Assembly: GCA_028875345.1 (NCBI GenBank)
Contig: JAPPEG010000297.1
Span: 1-59,219, forward strand
Length of the DNA stretch: 59,219 nt
Direction of reading: 5' to 3'
Source of the DNA: Gemmatimonadota bacterium
GTDB taxonomy: Bacteria > Latescibacterota > UBA2968 > UBA8231
The notes under the pieces were generated by a model. The model was not told where the DNA came from. It saw only the letters and a program-made list of their open reading frames with translations, and searched no databases. The translations under genes were made by a program, and so were the position numbers. This document shows positions 52,441 through 59,219 of the stretch, piece after piece; the first letter of the stretch is position 1; each line of letters begins with the position of its first letter.

Positions 52441-53382
52441 ATGCGTCTAGAGTTATGGCTAATTATCGGGTTGTTGACAGCCTGCGATAGCGGCGAGAAA
52501 CCGGCAGCGTCAGGGGAGCGTGCCAGCATAAGTCGGGAGAGCGCCGAGGGGTTCCGGTTGTTGCAGCAGGGCCGGCCCGGAGAAGCGCTGGCTCTTTTGC
52601 AGCGAGCTGCCGAGAAAGACTCGGCAAGCATGGAAGTCCATTACAATATGGGCGTGGCACATACGCACCTGAAAGAGTACGCAAAGGCCATTGCGGCCTT
52701 TGAGCGCGCCGTGGAGTTGGCTCCGGAAAATCCAGACGCACATTTTGCCTTGGGGATTGCCTTGGGGGTTGAACACCGCCAGCGCGACGCAGCCAAACAC
52801 TTTGCACGGGCAGCAGCCTTAGCACCGGACCAGGCCGAATACCATTTCCGCCTCGGGGAGGCCCGCCAAGCCCTAGGCGAGGTCGAGGGGGCAATCGCGG
52901 CGTTTACTGCGGCAATCCGCGTGGATTCGACGCACGTGGACGCTCATTTCTTGCGCGCTGGGCTGCTGGCCTCAAGCAACCGCCTAGAGGAAGCTGAGAA
53001 AGGATATAGACGGGCGATCGAGTTAGACAGCCGCCGCGCGGACATCCTGTGGGAACTGGGCCAAGTCTACATGCAGCAGGGCCAATACCCGCAGGCCGCC
53101 GAGGTGCTCAGAAGCGCCCTCGAACTTGAACCGCGCAATACTCATGCGCTCTATCTGTTGAGCCAAGTGTATTTGCTCAGTGGCCAGCCGGACGAACGAG
53201 CGGAAGTCTTGAGCACCTTCCAGCGCCTGAGCGCGGCTCAGAGGCATTTCAAGCAAGGCGCGTTATACGCCGAACGCGGAGCCATAGACGAGGCGCGGAA
53301 GGCACTAAAAGAAGCTTTGGTACTTGATCCAGACCATTCCAAAGCTCGAGAAAAACTGGAACAGCTAAGTAAAGAGCCATGA
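52441..53382 (+). CDS. TPR lipoprotein
   Basis: About 313 residues from the ATG at 52441; a GTG at 52435 is also possible. Lipobox LLTAC gives a lipid anchor at about residue 15. Seven or more TPR units follow (for example VHYNMGVAHTHLKEYAKAI and LWELGQVYMQQGQYPQAAE). It overlaps the CRTAC1-like gene by 4 nt, so the two lipoproteins are probably made together. Confidence 0.88.
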   Translation: MRLELWLIIGLLTACDSGEKPAASGERASISRESAEGFRLLQQGRPGEALALLQRAAEKDSASMEVHYNMGVAHTHLKEYAKAIAAFERAVELAPENPDAHFALGIALGVEHRQRDAAKHFARAAALAPDQAEYHFRLGEARQALGEVEGAIAAFTAAIRVDSTHVDAHFLRAGLLASSNRLEEAEKGYRRAIELDSRRADILWELGQVYMQQGQYPQAAEVLRSALELEPRNTHALYLLSQVYLLSGQPDERAEVLSTFQRLSAAQRHFKQGALYAERGAIDEARKALKEALVLDPDHSKAREKLEQLSKEP

Positions 53383-55040
53383 AGGCGTGCATCTTGTTCT
53401 TTCTTTTTGTGGCTTGCTCACCTCCAGAAGAGCAGCCGCTCGATTCGGAGCCTACGGCATCCGAACAGTCCCACTTTGTCGATGTGGCTGCGGATATCGG
53501 CCTGGCGAAAGTTCACACGGGTGGCAATGCGGAAAAAGGCTATATCGCAGAGGCCAAAGGTGGAGGTGCGGCTTGGTTGGACTTTGACGGCGACGGAGAT
53601 CTGGATCTCTACTGGGTGAACGGAGCCGCGCTGGACGATGCACATGGAGGCGGCAATGCCCTCTACCGCAACGATGGAGGAAGCGGTTTTGTCGATGTGG
53701 CCAGCGCCTTAAACGCAGCGGGCCGGGGCTGGGGCATGGGGGCTGTCAGCGCCGACTACGACAACGACGGGGACGCGGATCTCTACGTCACCAACCTGCG
53801 CGCGAATATACTCTACCGCAACGACGGCAATGCGGGTTTTGCCGAAGTGGGAGGCGAGGCCGGGGCGGCTGGGGCCACTTGGAGCACGGGCGCGGCATTT
53901 GGGGACTACGACCGGGACGGGGACGTCGATCTGTACGTGGCCGGCTATGCTGAGTTTGAACCTGGGGAAATTCCGCGACTGGGCAGCCAGTGGAAAGGGG
54001 TCGATGTGTTCGTCGGGCCGCTGGGGCTGGTGCCGGAGGCCGACTCATTCTACCGCAACGAGGGTGGCTTCTTTGTAGAGGTCACTGAGGAGACCGGTTT
54101 GGCGCATCCCGAGCCGGGCTATGGTTTTGGGGTGCTCTTCGTCGATGTGGACGACGATGGGGATGTCGATCTGTACGTGGCCAATGATTCCACCCCTAAT
54201 TTCCTGTGGCTCAACGAGGGGAATGGCACCTTTGCCGAGGTGGGGCTGCAAGCCCAGGTGGCGTATGGGGCGATGGGACACTCACAGGCCGGCATGGGCG
54301 TGGCCTGGGGCGATTACGATGGGGACGCCCGTCCCGATATTTTCTCGACGCACTTTGAGGACGACTACAATACCCTCTACCGCAACGAAGGGGCGGGCTT
54401 ATTCGCCGATGTGTCTGTAGCGGCTGGTCTGGGCAGGACCAGCTTTCACTTGGTGGGTTTTGGCACTGGTTTTTTCGACCGCGACAACGACGGTGACCTA
54501 GACCTGCTGGTGGCCAACGGCCACGTCTATCCGCAAATAGAGCGCGCGGGCAGCGGCACTTCGTACGCCCAACCCAACCAACTCCTCGACAATCGGGCCG
54601 GTCGCTTCGAGTTGTTATTGCCTCGCGACGGCGACAGCTTGGGTGCGGTCAAGGTGAGTCGGGGGAGTGCGATCGCCGACTACGACAACGACGGTGACCT
54701 GGACCTTCTCGTCACTAATCTGGACGACCGACCTGCGCTTTTGCGCAACGATATGGGGAATAGACAGAACTGGTTGGGGGTCGAGTTGGTCGGCAGGGAG
54801 AGCAATCGAGGTGGGATTGGTGCCCGTCTGCGCTTGGCAGTCGGCGGCAAAGTGCAAGTCCGCGACATTATCAGTGGCAGCAGTTTTCTCTCCAGCGAGG
54901 ATCCGCGAGCCCATTTCGGTCTGGGCCAGATTGAGACGGTAGATTCGCTGCAGGTGCGCTGGCCGAGCGGGGCCGTGCAGGTGTTGAAGAACTTGCGGAT
55001 CAACCAGTATTTGGTCGTGGAGGAGGACGGGACTGAATGA
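53379..55040 (+). CDS. CRTAC1-like FG-GAP lipoprotein with ASPIC/UnbV domain
   Basis: 553 residues. Lipobox FVACS is followed by seven calcium-binding FG-GAP loops with DxDxDG patterns (for example DFDGDGDLDLY, DYDNDGDADLY, DVDDDGDVDLY), which should form a beta-propeller. The C-terminal ASPIC/UnbV domain (about 440-550) has WLGVELVG, GIGARLRLAVGG and WPSGAVQVL. Such proteins are common in FCB and Planctomycetes bacteria as surface-associated, calcium-dependent binding proteins. Translationally coupled to the TPR lipoprotein. Confidence 0.92.
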   Translation: MKACILFFLFVACSPPEEQPLDSEPTASEQSHFVDVAADIGLAKVHTGGNAEKGYIAEAKGGGAAWLDFDGDGDLDLYWVNGAALDDAHGGGNALYRNDGGSGFVDVASALNAAGRGWGMGAVSADYDNDGDADLYVTNLRANILYRNDGNAGFAEVGGEAGAAGATWSTGAAFGDYDRDGDVDLYVAGYAEFEPGEIPRLGSQWKGVDVFVGPLGLVPEADSFYRNEGGFFVEVTEETGLAHPEPGYGFGVLFVDVDDDGDVDLYVANDSTPNFLWLNEGNGTFAEVGLQAQVAYGAMGHSQAGMGVAWGDYDGDARPDIFSTHFEDDYNTLYRNEGAGLFADVSVAAGLGRTSFHLVGFGTGFFDRDNDGDLDLLVANGHVYPQIERAGSGTSYAQPNQLLDNRAGRFELLLPRDGDSLGAVKVSRGSAIADYDNDGDLDLLVTNLDDRPALLRNDMGNRQNWLGVELVGRESNRGGIGARLRLAVGGKVQVRDIISGSSFLSSEDPRAHFGLGQIETVDSLQVRWPSGAVQVLKNLRINQYLVVEEDGTE

Positions 55041-55049
55041 CATTGAGCC

Positions 55050-56207
55050 TCAGACTGCGACTCCTTCGAGCCACGGCAAATCCACTTCAATGCCAAAGCC
55101 GGGTGCGTCGCTGGGGACGAGATAGCCGTCTTGGATAGCTGGCGTGCCAGGCAAAAGGACCATTTCGTGGAGCGGTACCCCGGGCGGCGACACGCTTTCC
55201 GAGCGCTCGCCCCAGACGATGGCGGGCATGGCAAAAGAAAGGTGCTGGCCGTAGGGATAGTTCATGCCGCCGTGGGTGATGACCGAGACGCCTGCGGCCT
55301 CGGCGAGGTGGCAGATTTTGACCCCGGCCGTTATGCCCCCGACCCACAGCACGTCTGGTTGCAGGATATCGACGAAGCGGCCGTCGAGGGCTTGGGCAAA
55401 GGAGCGCGGCAAGTACCAGTGCTCGCCCGAGGCGAGGGTTTGCCAAGGGAGCCGCTGGCGCACTTGGGCGTAGCCGATCCAATCGTCGGCGGGTAGGTAG
55501 TCTTCAATCCACTTCAAGCGATAGGGACGGAGCATCTCGGCGAGGCGGACTAAGTGCTCCACGTCCTGCGATAGCCAGCAGTCGAGACACAGTTCGATGT
55601 CGTCGCCGATGAGTTGGCGCGTGGTGGCTACGAGTTCTTCGATTTTTTTGAGGCCGTCGAGGCCGTCGGCCGCGCCCCACGGGGTGAAGAGCTTGGTCGC
55701 CTTAAAGCCTAGCTCCATGTACCACTCCTGCTCAAACCCAGAAGCATAGCAGAAAATTTTGTCCTTTTGCGGGCCGCCGAGCAGTTCGTACACGGGTTTT
55801 TGCAGCAGCTTGCCTTTGAGGTCCCACAGCGCGGTATCTACGGCGCTGATGGCGTAGCTGGCCAGCCCTTGGCCGCCAAAGGGCGCGGTGGAGCGCATCA
55901 TGACGTCCCACAGCTTTTCCGTGGCCATGCAGTTTTCGCCGGCGAGCAGGGAGGCGAAGTGATCGTTGATGATGGGGAGTACGGGCGGCGAGTGAACGGT
56001 TAGCCCGAGGCCCCAAGTGCCGTCCTCGGCCGTGACCACGCAGGCGATGCGGTGCCACGGTGGGGTGCCAGTGCGGTCGGCGCGGAAGCGGGCGTAGCGA
56101 TCGAGCGGCCGATGCAGGGAGTGGTCGGGCCGCTGGCTGGGGCGTGGGGTTGTCTTCTGGGGGGGCTTAAGCGCGATTTGTGCGGCGCGGATTTCCTTGA
56201 TTTTCAC
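55050..56207 (-). CDS. Enolase-superfamily (mandelate racemase/muconate lactonizing) enzyme
   Basis: About 385 residues from the GTG at 56207, chosen because upstream starts run into the previous gene. Metal ligands are visible in order: Asp in LCLDCWLS, Glu in KWIEDYLP and Glu in LASGEHWY. A general-base His is in VITHGGMN, and a Lys in FKATKLF. It abstracts a proton alpha to a carboxylate. The substrate is probably a sugar acid, given the uronate-isomerase-like gene 10 bp upstream. Confidence 0.9.
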   Translation of the reverse strand: MKIKEIRAAQIALKPPQKTTPRPSQRPDHSLHRPLDRYARFRADRTGTPPWHRIACVVTAEDGTWGLGLTVHSPPVLPIINDHFASLLAGENCMATEKLWDVMMRSTAPFGGQGLASYAISAVDTALWDLKGKLLQKPVYELLGGPQKDKIFCYASGFEQEWYMELGFKATKLFTPWGAADGLDGLKKIEELVATTRQLIGDDIELCLDCWLSQDVEHLVRLAEMLRPYRLKWIEDYLPADDWIGYAQVRQRLPWQTLASGEHWYLPRSFAQALDGRFVDILQPDVLWVGGITAGVKICHLAEAAGVSVITHGGMNYPYGQHLSFAMPAIVWGERSESVSPPGVPLHEMVLLPGTPAIQDGYLVPSDAPGFGIEVDLPWLEGVAV

Positions 56208-56217
56208 GGGAGCCTGT

Positions 56218-57492
56218 TCAGGTGAGTTGGGAAAAGCGGTTGGGCGTGAAGAGGGTCTGGAGGGTTTGGGCAATGCCAGCGCGTGTTACTTGTCGGCCGG
56301 CGTCGTGCAGGTCTTGGTACTTTTCGGTCAAGACTTTGGCGAGAATGTCCCGGAAGCGCTGCCACTTGGGAATGAGGTTTTCCAGCACGCGGGCGTCTGA
56401 GTTGAAGGGGATGAAGCGGTCGCCGGTCATTTCAAGACGCATCCTCAGGTCCTGTTCGACCAAGCCCGGATGGTAGTTAAACCACCAGTGGCCAATGACC
56501 ATGATGTTGTCGTTGTGGCAGGAGAGGACGCTGGCGTCGTACTGGTTGGCGTTGTGGAGCGGCGTGATGAAGAAGGCGTTGTCGGGATGGCGGCGCACTA
56601 GCTGCTGATAGGGATACATGTCGGCGAGGCCCACGCCGTCGCCGGCGTCGCGCCACTCGGGTTTGAGTTGGCGGATGGGGCCGGGCATCATAAAGAAGGG
56701 CAAGTTGAGTTCGCGCAGGGCTGGTAGCACGGAGTGGTGGAGGACGGAGCCTTCCAGGCCGCTGAGGTCGTGGACTTGGCAGTGAGGTGGGAACGAGCAC
56801 GCGCCGTACGCGACGCCGTGCAGCTTGTCGTACCAGTCGGCGAGGAAGCGGCGGATCGCATGGGCTGTGGCTGGCTGGCTGGGGTCGTTGCCTACCTCGT
56901 AGCCCCAGGCGTTGAGCTTCACGGCCGCGCGCGGGTAGTGCAAGACGAGTTCGTCGAGGCGGTAGCCGGACAGATAGCACTCGTCCCACTCGCCGCTTTC
57001 GTAGTAAGCGCGCTCTTGGTCGTTGAACACGTCTTGGGTGCCGACGATGCGGCGGACGCCGGCTAGCTCCATGCAGCGGCGTTGGATTTCTTCCGGGGCA
57101 GTGTCCGCGTAGAACTGGCGCGCTTCGTCGAGGGTGGCGGCGTTGGGGTCGAGGCCGAGGGCTTCTAGTGCGACGACTACGCCGCGACAGCCTTCGTCGA
57201 AAGGATCGGAAGCAGCGTCGGCAAAAAGCTTCTGCCAGGTAAAGTCGCCTTGTTTTTCTAAGCTCCAGGAGTAAAAGGTAGTCGGGTCGATGTGGCTTGC
57301 GGCGAAGAGCTTGCGGCGCACGTAGTGATAGGCGAGCTGTTGGTCGATGCCGTACAGGCAGAGCTGGGGGCCGGCTTGGGGGCCGAGGAGATGGGTGTGC
57401 CAGTCGTCGACGATCAGTCGTTGGGCCGAGGTTTCTTCGGCGACGGCGGCGGGAATTTGGTCGCGGAATAGGGGTAGAGTAGCGGTGCTCAT
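56218..57492 (-). CDS. Amidohydrolase-superfamily, uronate isomerase-like protein
   Basis: 424 residues of the UxaC-like branch. The first metal-binding HxH is in VDDWHTHLLGP, later histidines in FITPLHNANQYD, and the C-terminal conserved FIPFNSDARVLENL. True uronate isomerases catalyse glucuronate-fructuronate interconversion; this group is divergent, so substrate is uncertain. It is followed by the enolase-superfamily gene, consistent with a sugar-acid catabolic pair. Confidence 0.82.
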   Translation of the reverse strand: MSTATLPLFRDQIPAAVAEETSAQRLIVDDWHTHLLGPQAGPQLCLYGIDQQLAYHYVRRKLFAASHIDPTTFYSWSLEKQGDFTWQKLFADAASDPFDEGCRGVVVALEALGLDPNAATLDEARQFYADTAPEEIQRRCMELAGVRRIVGTQDVFNDQERAYYESGEWDECYLSGYRLDELVLHYPRAAVKLNAWGYEVGNDPSQPATAHAIRRFLADWYDKLHGVAYGACSFPPHCQVHDLSGLEGSVLHHSVLPALRELNLPFFMMPGPIRQLKPEWRDAGDGVGLADMYPYQQLVRRHPDNAFFITPLHNANQYDASVLSCHNDNIMVIGHWWFNYHPGLVEQDLRMRLEMTGDRFIPFNSDARVLENLIPKWQRFRDILAKVLTEKYQDLHDAGRQVTRAGIAQTLQTLFTPNRFSQLT

Positions 57493-57612
57493 GGCGAAAG
57501 GCTCCTGTCGAGTTAAAGAGCATAACAGTAGGCCAAGAGCAACGGGGCGTCAAAGTTGCTCTTGTGTGCCGACGGATCAAGAGCTTTATCCGTTGTCGCG
57601 TCGCTCAAAAGC

Positions 57613-58625
57613 TCATCTATCGCCTTCTGCGGCGGACTCGCACTGCAAATAAAACTCTTGCAGTTTGGCTTCCAGCAATTTCTTGTCGGGCAACTGCATC
57701 TGATACTCGGCAATTAAGGCGGGAGAGAGTGTCCGGTTGAGGGCATACTCGACGACTTCCTCGTCTTTGCTCGCACACAGCAAGACACCGATGGATGGGT
57801 GTTCGTGCGGCTTCTTCACATCGCGGTCCAAAGCCTCTAAATAAAAACTAAGCTTGCCCAAATACTCCGGCTCGAACCGTCCTACCTTCAGCTCAAACGC
57901 GACCAAACAGTTAAGCCCGCGATGAAAGAAGAGCAGGTCCAGCGCAAAATCGCGATCGCCAACTTGGAGGGGAAACTCGGCTCCCACAAAACAAAAATCC
58001 CGTCCTAGTTCGACCAGAAAATCCCGCAGCCTTGCGACCAGTGCCCGCTGCAAATCAGGTTCGGCGTGGTCGCCCGGCAAATCGAGAAACTCCAGCAAAT
58101 AGCTGTCTTTGAACACTTCGTGGGCTTCCGGCTGCATTTGTGCCAGCACTGCTGACACTTTTGGCGGACTGAGTACGGCTCGCTCAAATAAGGCTCCCCG
58201 AAACTTGGTTCAAGTTCACGGCTGGACCATTTTTCGCGAATCGCCGTTTTCAGATAAAACTCGCGTTCTTCCGGGGTTTTACTCTGCGATAGGATGATGA
58301 GGTTGTGCGTCCAGGGTAATTGTGTCACCAGTGGTGGCACTTTCTCGTCGCTCCGATAAGTCACGTAAAATTGCCGCATCCGAAATAAGTTTCGCCGCGT
58401 AAATCCACGCAGGCCGGGCTGCGTCGTTTTGAGGTACGTGGCCAGTTGATCGACGACACCCTCGCCCCAAGCGGCAGACTCTAGTTTGTTGTGGATATAT
58501 GCCCCGACCTGCCAGTACAGTTCAACTAGCATGGAGTTGACAGCCTAGTACGTGCGCTGTTTTGCTGCGGCAATCATCTGAGCGACTTCATCGAAATCGC
58601 GGCTGGGAATCACCTCGTTACTCAC
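57613..58625 (-). pseudogene. Decayed DUF1016 (YhcG-type) PDDEXK nuclease
   Basis: The GTG at 58625 overlaps the upstream molybdopterin gene stop. The N-terminal domain begins in frame (RDFDEVAQMIAAAKQRTY), meets a TAG at 58547-58549 and continues with VELYWQVGAYI. Near 58195-58215 the frame shifts by one base (GALFERAVLSPPKVSAVLAQM lies in the other frame). The C-terminal nuclease half (DFCFVGAEF, DLLFFHRGLNCLVAFELK) then reads to 57613. Two lesions make it a pseudogene unless the sequence is wrong there. Such proteins have been linked to foreign-DNA cleavage. The 120 bp from 57493 to 57612 show nothing else. Confidence 0.82.
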
Positions 58626-59219
58626 TTTCAACCAACGCCTCGACACTCACCGGGCAGACCTTGAGCTCGGCAGTGTGGGTGACGGGATCGTACCCGGAGC
58701 CGGTGAGGATGTTGATCGGCACGTCGTTGAAGCTGAAGCTGGCAAAGACCGTGCCGCGCGGCGAGCGGGTGGTGCCCTTGACGCGAATTTCAATGGCACC
58801 GCGCGCACTGGACAGGCGGCACAAGCCTCCATCTTCGAGGCCCCAATCGGCGAGGTCTTCGGGATGGACTTCGAGACGCTCTTCGGCGAGTAGGTAGTCG
58901 ATTCCTTGGGAGCGGCCGGTTTGGGTGCGGGTGTGGTAGGCTTGGAGTCGGCGGCCGGTCGTCAGCCAGACCGGGAACTCAGCTGAAATGGTCTCGGCTG
59001 GGTCGCGGTAGCGGATGACTTTGAAAAGACCGCGGCCGTTTCTGAAAGCTCCCTCGTGCAAAATCGGCGTCCCCGGATGGCCCTTTTCGGGCACGGGCCA
59101 GTGGTACTCGCCCTTGTCGATTCGGTCCCAATCGAGGCCAGCGTAGATAGGTGAGAGGCCGCATAGTTCGTTGAACACGTCCTCGGCCGAGGTGTAGTCG
59201 AAGCCGCTAAAGCCAAGCC
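58618..59219 (-). CDS. Molybdopterin oxidoreductase, C-terminal part (runs off right edge)
   Basis: The frame stays open to the window edge; about 200 residues are visible. They match the C-terminal molydopterin dinucleotide-binding domain of formate dehydrogenase/nitrate reductase-type enzymes: PVWLTTGRRLQAYHTRTQTG, LEVHPEDLADWGLEDGG, IEIRVKGTTRSPRGTVFASF, and NILTGSGYDPVTHTAELKVCPV near the end. FdhD at 36997-37815 may serve it. Substrate cannot be settled from this end; the visible sequence fits formate dehydrogenase alpha. Confidence 0.88.
   Translation of the reverse strand, partial: LGFSGFDYTSAEDVFNELCGLSPIYAGLDWDRIDKGEYHWPVPEKGHPGTPILHEGAFRNGRGLFKVIRYRDPAETISAEFPVWLTTGRRLQAYHTRTQTGRSQGIDYLLAEERLEVHPEDLADWGLEDGGLCRLSSARGAIEIRVKGTTRSPRGTVFASFSFNDVPINILTGSGYDPVTHTAELKVCPVSVEALVESE

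Overview
The window reads as a piece of chromosome from an uncultured, Gram-negative, moderately GC-rich bacterium. An outer-membrane TolC-type protein, several signal-peptide and lipobox proteins and a class A penicillin-binding protein support Gram-negative. The mix of phytanoyl-CoA dioxygenase, sulfatase, DUF362, DUF3604, enolase-superfamily, SelA-like, CRTAC1/ASPIC-UnbV and ECF-TPR genes resembles Latescibacterota/Poribacteria-type genomes. That taxonomy is an inference from gene content only. No rRNA, tRNA, CRISPR array or intact insertion sequence was seen.

Region 1 (1-17.6 kb) is the most unusual part. It looks like one regulon in three same-direction (minus) operons plus its own two-component system. 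Each operon begins with a near-consensus sigma-54 (-24/-12) promoter. About 125-150 bp upstream of each promoter lie three 17-bp operators with consensus TGCG-N3-AA-N2-ATCGCA, spaced 21-22 bp apart. The operons are: (C) a glycosyltransferase/transglutaminase fusion, a GT2 glycosyltransferase and an ABC-2 permease; (B) a 59-aa secreted six-cysteine peptide, two paralogous secreted proteins, a second ABC-2 permease, a tiny ORF and a TPR protein; (A) a NEW3-type membrane protein and a TolC-like protein that runs off the left edge. A sigma-54 response regulator and its sensor kinase sit just upstream of operon C. The proposal is an undescribed sensor-controlled system that makes, possibly modifies, and exports a small cysteine-rich peptide or its glycoconjugate.

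Region 2 (17.6-38.7 kb) is mostly housekeeping and metabolism. It holds a CBM9-like secreted protein, RNase HI, dihydrolipoamide dehydrogenase, two PLP enzymes, PBP1A, an Fn3 lipoprotein and a CCA-adding/poly(A) polymerase. It also holds a bifunctional homocysteine methyltransferase/MTHFR in one operon with a cobalt-type nitrile hydratase, an XPB helicase/Bax1 nuclease pair, and a DUF362-sulfatase-FdhD-TIM-barrel operon.

Region 3 (38.8-46.7 kb) is an accessory island. It contains an AT-richer Abi/UG-type reverse transcriptase, a FitAB/VapBC-like and a HigBA-like toxin-antitoxin module with visible operators, a GNAT enzyme, a membrane methyltransferase, and an ECF sigma factor with a long TPR tail next to a paralogue broken by one in-frame amber codon.

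Region 4 (46.7-59.2 kb) is catabolic: a PhyH dioxygenase, an SDR, class I fumarase, a DUF3604/PHP protein, a TPR lipoprotein with a CRTAC1-like FG-GAP lipoprotein, a mandelate-racemase/uronate-isomerase-like pair, a decayed DUF1016 nuclease, and the C-terminus of a molybdopterin oxidoreductase leaving the right edge.
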